A stretch of DNA of 37,326 nucleotides from Porticoccaceae bacterium (GCA_018662305.1 JABJGI010000122.1:1-37326), one strand, 5' to 3'. Shown: positions 20,378 to 31,052, counted from the stretch's first letter. Made by a program: numbers and translations. The notes: generated by a model from the sequence alone, not told the origin.

Positions 20378-21832
20378 ATGAATTCTGGTTACGGATCCGC
20401 CACAGAGCCTGTTCAAGAGCTCTCCCCGCTCGATCGATTTGTCGCCATCGAATCAAAAGATCTGCCGGCAAGGGTCTTCCGCGCTAACGATATTCGCGGG
20501 ATCGCCAATACTGAAATCACACCCCAATTTGCACGCCAGCTTGCTCGAGCCTTTGCTCTAGTGCTCAAAGAGAGCGGCCAAAACTCAATCTGCATCTGCC
20601 GCGACGGACGCACCACCAGCCCAATTCTAAGTGAGGCACTGAAATCCGGCCTCCTCGAATCAGGCTGCTATGTGCACGACCTGGGTATTGGGCCAACACC
20701 CTTGTTGGGTCAATTTCTGGCAAATTCTCCAGCGCATGATGCCGGCATCATGATCACTGCCAGCCATAATTCACGAGAGTACAACGGCTTCAAGATAATT
20801 CTTGGCGGAGAGGCTTATTCCGGCGACAAACTTCAGCAGCTAATGGAACTGATGTCCCGTCAAAGTTTCGAAGCGGGCACAGCGGATTTGCGGCAAGTCG
20901 ATGCAGTTCCCAATTACCTGAAATTTCTCAAGGCAGATGCCAAAAACATCGGCGGACTGCGTATCGCCATTGATGGTGCAAACGGAGTGGCCGGACAGCT
21001 CGCCTGTCGCGCTTTTGCAGAGCTTGGGTGCCAAGTTGAATCTCTTTACTGCGATATCGACGGCAATTTTCCCAACCACAGTCCGGATCCCTGTGTATCG
21101 GATAACCTCAAGGAGATTTGCCAGAAAGTGATAGATACCCAAAGCGATTTTGGCATTGCTTTGGATGGTGACGGCGACCGTGTTGTTGCCATCGACAACC
21201 TCGGACAAATCCTGACACCTGATCAACTCTATCAGCTCTTTGCTAAAGATCTACTGCAGTCCAACCCAGGCGCTAAATTGGTTTTCGACGTCAAGGCTTC
21301 CAAACAAATTGCAGATAACATCAGCCGTTGGGGCGGCACTGCGTTGATGGAAAAGTCTGGTCGAACTTTTATACAGAGCAGGGTCAGGTCCGAACAAGCG
21401 CTGTTGGGTGGGGAGTACAGCAGTCACTACTTCTTTATGGACAGATGGAATGCCGTAGATGATGGCATTTACGCGGCCTACCGGCTGGCGGAATTAATCC
21501 ATAAGCAGGGACGGCCGCTAAGCGAAATACTGCCGGACGTCCCTACTTTGCCATCAACGGAAGAGCTGGAGATTAAAGTCCCAGACGAACAAAAAAGGGA
21601 AATTTTTCAGGAATTTCGTCAAAATGCGGACTTCCCCGGCGCAAAGCTCATTGAAATTGATGGGTTGAGGATCGAATATCCTCAGGCATGGGGATTAGTT
21701 CGAGTCAGCAATACCGGGCCTAAATTGTCCATTCGCTTTGAAGGTGAGACCGAAACAGCGCTAAGAAATATTCAGAGCGAGTTTCGCCAGATATTTGAAC
21801 AGTTGGATAGCGAACTAAATTTACCTTTTTAA
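20378..21832 (+). CDS. algC: Phosphomannomutase/phosphoglucomutase (AlgC type)
   Basis: Alpha-D-phosphohexomutase that interconverts 6-phospho and 1-phospho forms of mannose and glucose, feeding nucleotide sugars for LPS and exopolysaccharides. The 484 residues contain the phosphoserine loop ITASHNSREYNG (Ser129), the magnesium loop DGDGDR (263-268), the sugar-binding GEYSSHYFF (about 347-355) and the C-terminal phosphate-binding RVSNTGPKLSIRFE. The N-terminus is about 20 residues longer than the compact P. aeruginosa enzyme. A GAAAGG ribosome site precedes ATG 20378. It lies between coaBC and argB, as in Pseudomonas minus dut. Names differ among genomes (algC, manB, pmm/pgm); substrate range is inferred from family. 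Confidence 0.93.
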   Translation: MNSGYGSATEPVQELSPLDRFVAIESKDLPARVFRANDIRGIANTEITPQFARQLARAFALVLKESGQNSICICRDGRTTSPILSEALKSGLLESGCYVHDLGIGPTPLLGQFLANSPAHDAGIMITASHNSREYNGFKIILGGEAYSGDKLQQLMELMSRQSFEAGTADLRQVDAVPNYLKFLKADAKNIGGLRIAIDGANGVAGQLACRAFAELGCQVESLYCDIDGNFPNHSPDPCVSDNLKEICQKVIDTQSDFGIALDGDGDRVVAIDNLGQILTPDQLYQLFAKDLLQSNPGAKLVFDVKASKQIADNISRWGGTALMEKSGRTFIQSRVRSEQALLGGEYSSHYFFMDRWNAVDDGIYAAYRLAELIHKQGRPLSEILPDVPTLPSTEELEIKVPDEQKREIFQEFRQNADFPGAKLIEIDGLRIEYPQAWGLVRVSNTGPKLSIRFEGETETALRNIQSEFRQIFEQLDSELNLPF

Positions 21833-21846
21833 AATGAGTACCCTAG

Positions 21847-23390
<1,544 letters not shown>

Positions 23391-23408
23391 CTCTACTTCC
23401 CTAGCAGG

Positions 23409-24005
23409 TTAATTGGAATCCAATTCAGCCTTAAGCTGAATAAAGCGCTCCCTTTTGCCGAGAAACTCCACCTCGGTTGCCTCAATCTCTGCGCTGCGGC
23501 GCGCCAATTGCTCTTCCAGCCGAACCATAGTCACATTTAGTTCTTCGATATGAGCTAGAGTTTCTGGCGGCACCTCAAACTCTCGAGCTTCGTAGTCAGC
23601 TTTCTCCTGAACCGCTTTGTCGATTTCTATCTGGGTAACGCGCTGATCTGTCTGGATAATGCTGATCTCCCTTTCCAGCGCCTCAACCTTACGCAATCCA
23701 TGGGCATCAATCTCTTCCACCCTCGAATAGCTGGCTAACAGTATCTGATCTTCCTGTGCGTTACTCGATGCAGCAGCAGATAGCTCCATCTCTGCAGGAT
23801 CCTGGGTGACAACTGCCGGCACTCTTTCGAGGAGGCGCCCGCCGGAGTCCAGCACGTCGTAGCCATTGTTTACAAATTGCCCAGGTATTTTGGTATCGAG
23901 CACAGTCTGACCCTGATCATTCACATAACGATAAAATTCCTGAGCGCAAACTAGGCTGGTCGAAAGCGACAGAAACAGAACTGGAAGCAGTTTGCCATTT
24001 GTCAT
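23409..24005 (-). CDS. Exported DUF4124-domain protein with a C-terminal coiled coil
   Basis: Protein of 198 residues with unknown function. Residues 1-21 (MTNGKLLPVLFLSLSTSLVCA) look like a signal peptide with likely cleavage after CA. FYRYVNDQGQTVLDTKIPGQ follows, the start of a DUF4124 domain (small envelope domain built around a Y-x-D-x-x-G-x pattern). From about 90 to 198 the protein is a charged heptad-rich helix (VEALEREISIIQTDQR, LNVTMVRLEEQLARRSAEIE), a probable long coiled coil. It begins two bases after the pyrE stop and is surely co-transcribed with it. It converges with slmA. It could be a periplasmic scaffold, but no partner is visible. Confidence 0.75.
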   Translation of the reverse strand: MTNGKLLPVLFLSLSTSLVCAQEFYRYVNDQGQTVLDTKIPGQFVNNGYDVLDSGGRLLERVPAVVTQDPAEMELSAAASSNAQEDQILLASYSRVEEIDAHGLRKVEALEREISIIQTDQRVTQIEIDKAVQEKADYEAREFEVPPETLAHIEELNVTMVRLEEQLARRSAEIEATEVEFLGKRERFIQLKAELDSN

Positions 24006-24007
24006 TT

Positions 24008-24658
24008 CTATACTCCGTACTCTTCTTGGTACGCCTCGATTTTAGCAAGTAGATTATCATCCGAACCAGCCGACAAATATTGGCGGATATGGTCTAGAGA
24101 AACGATAGATTCAACACGAAGAGAAGACTCGGCTTCCAACTGCATCACAGCAGACAGATCAGAGTTCGGCGCGCGCTCTTTTCGATCCAGACCAATAATG
24201 ACTGCCGCAGCCTTGGCCCCCGCTGCCTCTAGTTGACCAATAGCTTCGCGAATTGCGGTTCCCGCGGTTATTACATCGTCAACTATTAACCCTCGGCCCT
24301 CAGGTTTGGCACCAACAAAAATACCGCCTTCGCCGTGATCTTTGGCTTCCTTGCGGTTAAAACAGTAGGGCACATCCATTCCGTGTCTGTCGTAAAGCGC
24401 CGATGCCGTAACTGCGGCAAGGGGAATGCCTTTGTAAGCCGGACCAAATATAAAATCGAACTCTATCTCTCGAGCAACTATCGCATCTGCATAACTTGCC
24501 CCCAGCAAACTGAGCGCACCACCAGAACTAAATTTTCCGGCATTAAAAAAGTAAGGACTTATTCGACCAGACTTGAGCTCGAACTCGCCAAAACTCAGAG
24601 CATCATACTTTTGTGCCAGCTCAATAAATTGATGTTGATATTGCTCTAATTCGCTCAT
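24008..24658 (-). CDS. pyrE: Orotate phosphoribosyltransferase PyrE
   Basis: Fifth step of pyrimidine synthesis: joins orotate and PRPP to give OMP. The 216 residues are the normal proteobacterial size. The PRPP-binding motif GLIVDDVITAGTA (123-135) is complete; FELKSGRISPYFFN (26-39) and the catalytic loop FNRKEAKDHGEGG (100-112) with its conserved Lys and His are present. FGPAYKGIPLA (71-81) is the substrate hood. It follows rph by 27 bases and precedes the DUF4124 gene by two. The rph-pyrE unit is classical; in Pseudomonas crc lies in this neighbourhood but is not seen here. Confidence 0.98.
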   Translation of the reverse strand: MSELEQYQHQFIELAQKYDALSFGEFELKSGRISPYFFNAGKFSSGGALSLLGASYADAIVAREIEFDFIFGPAYKGIPLAAVTASALYDRHGMDVPYCFNRKEAKDHGEGGIFVGAKPEGRGLIVDDVITAGTAIREAIGQLEAAGAKAAAVIIGLDRKERAPNSDLSAVMQLEAESSLRVESIVSLDHIRQYLSAGSDDNLLAKIEAYQEEYGV

Positions 24659-24685
24659 TTTTTTGGACTCTTAATCTGCCAATCT

Positions 24686-25414
24686 CTAGCCATCTGGCTG
24701 GGAAAGGGCCATTTTTTGAATCTGTACCAGTTGGCCTATACCTTGGGTCGCCAAACCCAGCATGGCCTGCAGCTCATCTGCCGAATAGGTTCCATCCTCT
24801 GCAGTGCCCTGCACTTCAATAAAACCACCGGAATCGGTCATCACCACATTCATGTCCGTGCCAGCGGTAGAGTCTTCTGGATAGTCCAGATCAAGTACCG
24901 GTGCGCCTTCATATATACCCACGGAAACGGCTGCAATCATATGCTTCATCGGGCTGGCAGGAAGAGTCTTCTTCTCCACCAATCCATTTAATGCATCAGC
25001 CAAGGCAACACAGGCTCCAGTAATTGACGCAGTTCGAGTTCCGCCGTCCGCCTGAATCACATCACAATCAATAGTTATCGACCTTTCTCCCAAGGCTTTC
25101 ATGTCAATCGCAGCTCTAAGAGATCTACCTATGAGTCTCTGGATCTCCTGGGTTCGTCCAGATTGTTTTCCGCGCGCGGCCTCGCGCTGCATGCGACTCC
25201 CAGTCGAGCGCGGCAGCATGCCGTACTCAGCAGTCACCCAACCTTGCGACTTTCCTCGCAGGAATCGGGGAACAGATTCCTCGACAGAGGCCGTACAGAT
25301 AACTTTAGTATTACCCATCTCAACCAAAACCGAACCTTCGGCATGCTGGGTAAAATTGCGTGTGATTTTTACGGCTCGTAATTGTTCCGGGCGTCTGCCA
25401 CTGGGACGTTGCAT
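24686..25414 (-). CDS. rph: Ribonuclease PH
   Basis: Phosphorolytic 3'-5' exoribonuclease that trims tRNA 3' ends and helps degrade rRNA; hexameric RNase PH fold. The chosen ATG at 25414 gives 242 residues starting [20 protein letters not shown], as in homologues; the open frame goes 22 codons further but into unconserved sequence that crosses the divergent promoter region. Family segments seen are [54 protein letters not shown] and the phosphate/metal part [17 protein letters not shown]. The C-terminus is full length, unlike the frameshifted allele of E. coli K-12. It is divergent from yicC, as in enterobacteria. Confidence 0.97.
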   Translation of the reverse strand: MQRPSGRRPEQLRAVKITRNFTQHAEGSVLVEMGNTKVICTASVEESVPRFLRGKSQGWVTAEYGMLPRSTGSRMQREAARGKQSGRTQEIQRLIGRSLRAAIDMKALGERSITIDCDVIQADGGTRTASITGACVALADALNGLVEKKTLPASPMKHMIAAVSVGIYEGAPVLDLDYPEDSTAGTDMNVVMTDSGGFIEVQGTAEDGTYSADELQAMLGLATQGIGQLVQIQKMALSQPDG

Positions 25415-25441
25415 TTGAAATCTCTTAGTTGTGGAGGCGGG

Positions 25442-25447
25442 ATTATA
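25442..25447 (-). promoter_or_regulatory. Putative -10 box of the rph-pyrE operon
   Basis: The minus strand reads TATAAT here, a perfect -10 hexamer 28-33 bases upstream of the rph start codon in the rph/yicC divergent region. A convincing -35 box at 16-18 bases was not found, so it is a weak prediction. A facing TATACT at 25497-25502 on the plus strand is a similar candidate for yicC. Confidence 0.35.
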
Positions 25448-25528
25448 GCCCCGACTGATACTCAGTTGAGTAGAATTCAACTCGGTATCGATCCGCTATA
25501 CTCGCCGATCGATTTATTGGAGTATCTC

Positions 25529-26395
25529 ATGCCCAAAAGTATGACTGGTTTTGCCCGCGCCGATCACAGTGCCGATTGGGGTAATGTCGTTTGTGAACTT
25601 AAGTCAGTTAACCACAGATTTCTTGATCTCAGCTTCCGCATGCCTGACAGCCTGCGCTCCTTGGAGCATCAGCTGCGAGAACAAATCCGCGCTGGGTTAA
25701 GTCGGGGCAAGGTCGAATGCAGTCTCAGCATCAAATTTAACGCGGGATCGGAAACTCAGGTTCAAATGGATAAAGATCTCGCCAAGTCCTATATCGAAGC
25801 CGCTTCTGAGCTGTCGCAGATGACCTCAGGTGGTCAGCCGCTCGATCTGCTTGAGTTGATGCAATTACCCGGCGTATTGAGCTCAAAGGAAGTTGACCAA
25901 GAACAGCTCATGCAACTGGTTTCCGCCGCCGTCGCTGAAAGCCTGACATTGCTCGAGCAGTCACGACAAAAGGAAGGTGACATGATGGGTCAGGAAATCC
26001 TCAAGCGCACCAGTGAATTGAAGAAACTGACATCTGATTTGGTAGAGATTGTGCCCGCCATACGCAAAGCTCAGGAAGAAAAGATTCGTCAGCGTTTAGC
26101 GGATACAGATATCGAAATAAATCAGGACAGGCTAGAGCAGGAGCTCGTTTTGTTGGCTCAGAAAATGGAAGTTGAAGAAGAGATCGACCGACTCAGAGCC
26201 CACCTCAGCCAAATAGAAGATCTCGTTTCTACTAATCAGCCCATTGGCCGAAAACTGGATTTTTTAATGCAAGAGCTTAACCGCGAAGCCAACACCTTGG
26301 GTTCTAAATCTCAGGGACTGAGCCAAACTAATGTTGCGGTAGAAATGAAAGTACTGATCGAGCAAATCCGCGAGCAAATCCAAAATATTGAATAA
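25529..26395 (+). CDS. yicC: YicC/YloC-family endoribonuclease
   Basis: Stress-linked endoribonuclease family; E. coli YicC has been connected to degradation of the small RNA RyhB. With ATG at 25529 the protein has 288 residues, the family length, and begins MPKSMTGFARAD, equivalent to the conserved SMT-AR start. KSVNHRFLDLSFRMP (27-41) and SRGKVECSLSI follow. The C-terminal DUF1732 part is visible as AQKMEVEEEIDRLRAHLSQI and QELNREANTLGSKS. The open frame continues 49 codons upstream, but that part overlaps the divergent promoter region and lacks family features. It is divergent from rph. Confidence 0.95.
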   Translation: MPKSMTGFARADHSADWGNVVCELKSVNHRFLDLSFRMPDSLRSLEHQLREQIRAGLSRGKVECSLSIKFNAGSETQVQMDKDLAKSYIEAASELSQMTSGGQPLDLLELMQLPGVLSSKEVDQEQLMQLVSAAVAESLTLLEQSRQKEGDMMGQEILKRTSELKKLTSDLVEIVPAIRKAQEEKIRQRLADTDIEINQDRLEQELVLLAQKMEVEEEIDRLRAHLSQIEDLVSTNQPIGRKLDFLMQELNREANTLGSKSQGLSQTNVAVEMKVLIEQIREQIQNIE

Positions 26396-26408
26396 GGGTC
26401 TATTTGAT

Positions 26409-26954
26409 ATGCACCGCAGCGCCGAAGAACTTGAGCATGGAATTGAGAATATTCTGGCGTCCCCTAAAAATTCTGGGAATCTGGATCTTATTGTGGCTCG
26501 CCCTAAAACCAATGCTAGAAAGGTTCTCACAGAAGCAAAGCTGAGTCTCGAATTGGGATTAGAAGGCGACAACTGGAAAATCAAACCTTATAGCAAATCT
26601 CCGGACGGATTCGGCCACCCGGAAATGCAACTCAATATTATGAACAGTCGTGTTATCGACTTGATCGCCGAGACAAAACAGGATTGGCCCCTAGCTGGTG
26701 ACCAGCTTTACGTTGACATGGATCTAAGCAAGGAAAACTTGCCTGCAGGAACCCGTCTCTCGCTCGGAAATGCCGAAGTGGAAGTAACTGCGGAGCCTCA
26801 TTTAGGCTGCAAAAAATTCTCTGATCGATTTGGCAGAGCCGCAACTCTTTTTGTGAACTCCGATTTCGGCAAAGCCCATTGTTTCCGCGGAATATGTGCG
26901 AAGGTTGTGAAGCAAGGTGAGATCCAGCTTGGCGACAAGCTGACAAAGATCTAG
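26409..26954 (+). CDS. MOSC-domain protein
   Basis: Small soluble protein of 181 residues. The central and C-terminal sequence (VARPKTNARKVLTEAKLSL, MQLNIMNSRVIDLIA, LSLGNAEVEVTAEPHLGCKK with the single cysteine) matches stand-alone MOSC domains, the beta-barrel fold also found at the C-terminus of molybdenum cofactor sulfurases. The cysteine in LGCKKF is the residue thought to carry sulfur in this superfamily. Its substrate is unknown. ATG 26409 is chosen; a TTG seven codons upstream (26388) would overlap the end of yicC. It follows yicC after 13 bases and may be co-transcribed. It converges with the DUF2238 gene. Confidence 0.85.
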   Translation: MHRSAEELEHGIENILASPKNSGNLDLIVARPKTNARKVLTEAKLSLELGLEGDNWKIKPYSKSPDGFGHPEMQLNIMNSRVIDLIAETKQDWPLAGDQLYVDMDLSKENLPAGTRLSLGNAEVEVTAEPHLGCKKFSDRFGRAATLFVNSDFGKAHCFRGICAKVVKQGEIQLGDKLTKI

Positions 26955-26985
26955 AAAAGTTCTCGAAAGCACTTGCTCAGCGCAG

Positions 26986-27660
26986 TCACTTGAGCAAATC
27001 CGGATTCTCTTCCATAAATTTATCGACCAAGGGCGCAATGATGGAATCCTTATCAATGCGAAATTGCAGATAACCGATAAAGCCAAATAAGGTTGCACCA
27101 ATCAGATTAACGATCATGTCCTCCATGGTGTCGTGCAAACCACTCTTCTGCATATTTAATCCAAATATCTGATCCATTCCATATTCAAAGATCTCCCAAA
27201 TACCTGCGCTAGCCACCGCAAAGGAAAAGGTAAATAGCGCCACAAAGGGAGGGGTCAGGTTAAGACTGCTGCGCGGAGTTCGATTCAATACAAAAACCAG
27301 AATGTAGGCAAATAGTCCCATTAAAAAACCCGAACTGGTGTGCAACAGGAGGTCCCACCATGCGAACCTTTCGTAAAAATCACCTATCTCGCCTAGAAAC
27401 AAACTTGAGTACAAAAAAAGAATTGCCGTCAATTCGGCTTCCGGGGGCAGATGAATCTCTAGCCAATGGCTAAGCCAAATTGGCGAAAGAGTCGCCAGCA
27501 TGATCAATGCCACCATGCCTGCCAGACCGAACCGGGCTTGTGCTAAAGCCCAAAACAACCCGAGCAACATCGTCAACTGCAGAGCAATTTTAATGCCTAG
27601 CATCAAAGCGTTTGCGGGCTCAAAGTTTTGCTGATTCATACCCAGACCTCCGTCCATCAT
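26986..27660 (-). CDS. DUF2238 (YjdF-type) inner-membrane protein
   Basis: Integral membrane protein of up to 224 residues with about six hydrophobic segments. Family marks are the acidic-aromatic stretch GEIGDFYERFAWWDLLLHTS followed by SGFLMG, the IWEIFEYGMDQIFGLNMQ segment, and DTMEDMIVNLIGA near the end, all conserved in DUF2238/YjdF proteins. No biochemical role is established for the family; the conserved acidic and His residues at membrane borders hint at metal or lipid binding. ATG 27660 is the first start; ATG 27639 (MNQQNF) is an alternative. It is divergent from gmk and convergent with the MOSC gene, so it is a monocistronic unit. Confidence 0.85.
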   Translation of the reverse strand: MMDGGLGMNQQNFEPANALMLGIKIALQLTMLLGLFWALAQARFGLAGMVALIMLATLSPIWLSHWLEIHLPPEAELTAILFLYSSLFLGEIGDFYERFAWWDLLLHTSSGFLMGLFAYILVFVLNRTPRSSLNLTPPFVALFTFSFAVASAGIWEIFEYGMDQIFGLNMQKSGLHDTMEDMIVNLIGATLFGFIGYLQFRIDKDSIIAPLVDKFMEENPDLLK

Positions 27661-27735
27661 GATGTCAGTATCTATTTAGAATGCTATTCTTCAAGTCTGT
27701 TCATCGCACCCAGATCAATAAATTATCAAACTTCT

Positions 27736-28347
27736 ATGAGCGGTACCCTATATATAGTCTCTGCACCCAGTGGGGCAGGTAAAACCAGCTTGGTTAAGCA
27801 GCTGATCGAGCAGGTTTCGGATCTAAAAATATCGGTCTCCCATACCACGCGACAGAAACGCAACGGCGAAGAGGAAGGTATTGCCTATCACTTCGTCGAC
27901 GAAGCGATTTTTGTCGATATGATCAATCGTGCAGAATTCCTTGAACACGCGCAGGTGTTTAATCACTATTACGGCACATCCGAAGTCTGGGTTAAAGAGC
28001 AGTTAAAATCCGGGCAAGACGTAATATTGGAAATTGACTGGCAAGGAGCCGAGCAAGTTCGAAGATTAATGCCCCAAGCCTGCAGTATCTTCGTTTTACC
28101 ACCCTCCATTGCCGTGTTGGAAGAACGCCTGCGTAAACGAGCAACGGACTCCGATGAAGTTATCGCTCAGCGCTTGGCCGAAGCCAAAGCAGAAATGTCT
28201 CACTACAGCGAAGCCGATTACCTAATTATTAACGACGACTTCGACACTGCCCTAGCCCAGCTGCAATCAATCTTGCTATCCAACCGCAGCAGGATTGGCC
28301 CTCAGGCCGAGTCTCACGGCAAAATAATCAGCGAATTACTTTCATAA
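27736..28347 (+). CDS. gmk: Guanylate kinase
   Basis: Phosphorylates GMP to GDP with ATP, essential for GTP and hence (p)ppGpp supply. With ATG at 27736 the protein has 203 residues and begins MSGTLYIVSAPSGAGKTSLV, where residues 10-18 are the P-loop. VSHTTRQKRNGEEEGIAYHF is the GMP-binding segment, with the conserved Tyr in the following lid (HYYGTS), and ILEIDWQGAEQVRR is the Walker B region. The open frame extends 36 codons upstream but these are not family sequence. In most gammaproteobacteria rpoZ and spoT follow directly; here a transporter and a Usp gene intervene. Confidence 0.98.
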   Translation: MSGTLYIVSAPSGAGKTSLVKQLIEQVSDLKISVSHTTRQKRNGEEEGIAYHFVDEAIFVDMINRAEFLEHAQVFNHYYGTSEVWVKEQLKSGQDVILEIDWQGAEQVRRLMPQACSIFVLPPSIAVLEERLRKRATDSDEVIAQRLAEAKAEMSHYSEADYLIINDDFDTALAQLQSILLSNRSRIGPQAESHGKIISELLS

Positions 28348-28368
28348 GCTAGCTAATCACTTTAGTAT

Positions 28369-28387
28369 GCGCCCTCGTTTTGGGCGC
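28369..28387 (+). terminator. Weak hairpin downstream of gmk
   Basis: GCGCCC / GGGCGC, a six-base all-GC stem with loop TCGTTTT, begins 22 bases after the gmk stop. It is followed by C-rich rather than T-rich sequence, so it may be a weak or factor-assisted terminator, or an mRNA 3' end protector. The remaining bases up to the SulP start (28388-28555) hold no gene I can support. Confidence 0.35.
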
Positions 28388-28555
28388 CGCATCATTCCCC
28401 CCGGATTTGATATCGGAAACTAAACCGCTGACTCAACTTCGTTGATCGATCAGCTAAATTATTCGCTTCCGGTTTTCCGCGTCAACGAACTCAAATAATC
28501 CAAATTTTATCGGCAACTGCTGCACACAAAGCCTTTGCCTTATCAGAGGTATTTC

Positions 28556-30040
28556 ATGTTGCTATCTTCAACACGCCAAGACTGGCTCGGCAATGTTAGG
28601 GCGGACATTCTTGCAGGCTTAGTGGTGGCTTTGGCCCTAATTCCTGAAGCCATCGCCTTCTCCATAATCGCTGGAGTAGATCCCAAAGTAGGGCTTTATG
28701 CGTCTTTTTGTATCGCGGTAATCACAGCGATTGTCGGTGGCAGGCCAGGCATGATTTCAGCAGCAACCGCCGCCATGGCTCTACTGATGGTGACACTCGT
28801 GCGGGAGCACGGTTTAGAGTACTTGCTCGCCGCAACGCTACTGACAGGGGTTATCCAGATAGTGGCTGGCTACCTCAACCTTGGTGAGCTGATGCGTTTT
28901 GTCTCTAGCTCCGTAGTTACGGGCTTTGTTAATGCGCTCGCCATCCTTATTTTTATGGCGCAACTGCCGGAGCTAACAGATGCTCCCTGGCAGGTATATG
29001 CTATGACCGCAGCTGGGCTAGCGATCATTTACTTATTTCCACGTATTACCAAAGCGATTCCTTCACCCTTGGTGACCATCCTGGTATTAACGGCCATTTC
29101 TGTCTTCCTTGATCTCGACATTAGAACCGTTGGCGACCTGGGTGAATTGCCCGATAGCCTGCCCGTATTTCTTTGGCCTCAAGTCCCCTTAAATCTGGAG
29201 ACGCTGCAAATAATTCTGCCCTATTCCATTCCTCTGGCGATGGTAGGCCTTCTCGAATCGCTTATGACCGCAACCATTGTTGATGACTTAACAGACACCC
29301 CAAGCGACAAAAATCGCGAATGTAAGGCTCAGGGTATCGCCAATTTTGGATCAGGATTAATCGGTGGTATGGCCGGTTGCGCCATGATTGGTCAGTCGGT
29401 AATCAATGTTAAATCTGGTGGTCGAGGTAGGCTCTCCAGCCTGACAGCGGGTGCTGTCTTGCTGATACTGGTGGTGTTTCTGAAGGACTGGGTTTCTTTA
29501 ATTCCAATGGCCGCTTTGGTGTCCGTCATGATTATGGTGAGCATTGGCACCTTTAAGTGGTCTTCCATCCAAAACTTAAAGGAGCTACCGCTCTCCACTA
29601 ACTTAGTGATGATCACGACAGTTGTGGTGGTTGTCTGGACTCACAATTTGGCACTCGGAGTATTCACCGGTGTTCTGCTTGCTGCCTTATTTTTTGCCAA
29701 CAAGGTCAGCCACTTTATGTATGTCGAGTCAGAGTACGATGAGACTACTGACACTCGAACCTATCGGGTTGTTGGTCAGGTATTTTTCAATTCGGCAGAC
29801 AAGTTTCTAGCTGCCTTTGACTTTAAAGAAGTAGTTGAAAACCTGGTTATCGATCTCAATCGAGCACACTTTTGGGATGTCACTGCGGTTTCCGCGTTGG
29901 ACAAAGCAGTAATTAAATTTCGAAGAGAAGGTGCTAGTGTGAGCGTCAAGGGATTAAACGAGGCGAGTGAAACCATCGTTGATCGCTTTGGACTGCACGA
30001 CAAACCGGAAGAGATCGACAAAATCCTGGGGGCGCACTAG
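28556..30040 (+). CDS. SulP-family inorganic anion transporter with C-terminal STAS domain
   Basis: Inner-membrane anion transporter (SLC26/SulP), 494 residues from ATG 28556, which has AGAGG six bases upstream. The N-terminal part carries the SulP signature [20 protein letters not shown] and [20 protein letters not shown], then about ten to twelve hydrophobic segments up to residue 390. A cytoplasmic STAS domain closes the protein (about 410-490: [20 protein letters not shown] and [19 protein letters not shown]), where anti-sigma-antagonist-like folds regulate transport. Members transport sulfate, bicarbonate, C4-dicarboxylates or chloride; the substrate here cannot be read from sequence. 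A Usp gene starts two bases after its stop, implying a functional pair. Confidence 0.92.
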   Translation: MLLSSTRQDWLGNVRADILAGLVVALALIPEAIAFSIIAGVDPKVGLYASFCIAVITAIVGGRPGMISAATAAMALLMVTLVREHGLEYLLAATLLTGVIQIVAGYLNLGELMRFVSSSVVTGFVNALAILIFMAQLPELTDAPWQVYAMTAAGLAIIYLFPRITKAIPSPLVTILVLTAISVFLDLDIRTVGDLGELPDSLPVFLWPQVPLNLETLQIILPYSIPLAMVGLLESLMTATIVDDLTDTPSDKNRECKAQGIANFGSGLIGGMAGCAMIGQSVINVKSGGRGRLSSLTAGAVLLILVVFLKDWVSLIPMAALVSVMIMVSIGTFKWSSIQNLKELPLSTNLVMITTVVVVVWTHNLALGVFTGVLLAALFFANKVSHFMYVESEYDETTDTRTYRVVGQVFFNSADKFLAAFDFKEVVENLVIDLNRAHFWDVTAVSALDKAVIKFRREGASVSVKGLNEASETIVDRFGLHDKPEEIDKILGAH

Positions 30041-30042
30041 AT

Positions 30043-30915
30043 ATGAATACCAGCGAACAAAGAGCTGATAAATCTGTTCTGGCCTGTATCGAAGGCTCGA
30101 AAATGGATCAGGCGGTATGTGACTATGCCGCTTGGATCAGCAAAGGCCTGCAGTTGCCGCTGCAATTGCTGCACAACATTGCACGACCAGTTACCGCTGG
30201 AATGGACCTGAGTGGCGCCATTGGCCTGGGCAGCCAGGAGCTGTTAATGGAAGAGTTGATCTCGCTCGAAGAAAAGCGATCCAAACTCTCCATTCAACAG
30301 GGCAAGCTTATGCTCGAAGCGGCACGTGATCAGGTTGTAAATGCAGGAAGCACTGAGCCAAAACTCATCCACCGTCACGGCTCGCTTTCTGAATCTTTAC
30401 TCGAGGTGGAGCAAGAGATACGAGTTTTAATTTTGGGAGCGAGCTCTGAAAGCCTGTCTTCCGATGGGAAGCATCTAAGCGCAAATTTGGAAACCACTAT
30501 TCGCTCTCTGCACTGCCCAATGCTCATCGTAAATAGCGAATTTGTGGAGCCGCAGCAAGTGATGCTTGCCTATGATGGAAGTGAAGCTTCGGGGAAAGCA
30601 TTGGGGATGCTGGCTCAAAGCCCTCTCGTCAAGGGAACGCACATACATCTGGTAACTGTCGATCAAGACCAACAAGTCGCTGAGAAACTGCAGTCCCAGG
30701 CCGCAGCTAAGCTGAACGAATCGGGACACCAGGTGTTGGCGAGTATACTCAGCGGAGAAGCAAGCTCTGCACTTTGCCAATATCAGGAAGACCACAATAT
30801 CGATCTCACTCTTATGGGGGCCTTCAGCCACTCCAAATTGAGGGAAATCGTGCTCGGCAGCATGACGGCAAAGATGCTTTTAGGTGCAAACAAACCACTT
30901 TGGTTATTGCGTTAG
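30043..30915 (+). CDS. Tandem universal stress protein (two UspA domains)
   Basis: Cytosolic protein of 290 residues with two Usp domains, about 12-163 and 167-290. Domain two holds the nucleotide-binding motif in near-canonical form: MGAFSHSKLREIVLGSMTAK follows the G-2x-G-9x-G-S/T pattern except that the second Gly is Ser. In domain one the matching region (LGASSESLSSDGKHLSANLE) has lost the pattern, so only domain two is likely to bind ATP. DGSEAS near 178-183 is the second-domain strand 1 loop. It starts two bases after the SulP gene, so the two are translated together; a regulatory role on the transporter is my inference. Such two-domain Usps resemble UspE-type proteins in layout. Confidence 0.88.
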   Translation: MNTSEQRADKSVLACIEGSKMDQAVCDYAAWISKGLQLPLQLLHNIARPVTAGMDLSGAIGLGSQELLMEELISLEEKRSKLSIQQGKLMLEAARDQVVNAGSTEPKLIHRHGSLSESLLEVEQEIRVLILGASSESLSSDGKHLSANLETTIRSLHCPMLIVNSEFVEPQQVMLAYDGSEASGKALGMLAQSPLVKGTHIHLVTVDQDQQVAEKLQSQAAAKLNESGHQVLASILSGEASSALCQYQEDHNIDLTLMGAFSHSKLREIVLGSMTAKMLLGANKPLWLLR

Positions 30916-30969
30916 TTGATTTTCAACAGCAAGCGGCGGCACCGAAACAACAAAAATGGCAACAAAGCT

Positions 30970-30997
30970 TTCCTGACGCCCCCAGATTGGATAGAAT
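30970..30997 (+). promoter_or_regulatory. Putative promoter for rpoZ-spoT
   Basis: TTCCTG (30970-30975), 16-base spacer, TAGAAT (30992-30997), in the 161-base gap between the Usp gene and rpoZ. Moderate match to sigma-70 consensus. Transcription from it would place the 9-base-pair hairpin at 31025-31052 in the rpoZ leader. Confidence 0.35.
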
Positions 30998-31024
30998 CGC
31001 CGCCCTTTTTCCCGTATTCTGAAA

Positions 31025-31052
31025 CACAGAGCCCCATAAGATAGGCTCTGTG
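31025..31052 (+). other. Stable hairpin in the rpoZ leader
   Basis: CACAGAGCC / GGCTCTGTG form a perfect nine-base stem with a ten-base loop (CCATAAGATA). No T-tract follows, so an ordinary intrinsic terminator is unlikely. It sits 25 bases upstream of the rpoZ ATG and could be a leader structure or an RNase processing site. Confidence 0.5.

Noticed and set aside
25382-25528. Longer N-terminus for YicC
   Set aside because: The upstream codons overlap the rph start and promoter region; the family begins at the SMTGFAR motif.
27628-27735. Longer N-terminus for guanylate kinase
   Set aside because: It overlaps the divergent DUF2238 start; the P-loop normally lies about ten residues from the N-terminus, as with ATG 27736.
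28443-28452. TGATCGATCA palindrome upstream of the SulP gene
   Set aside because: Ten-base palindromes are expected often by chance in a window of this size and nothing else supports an operator.
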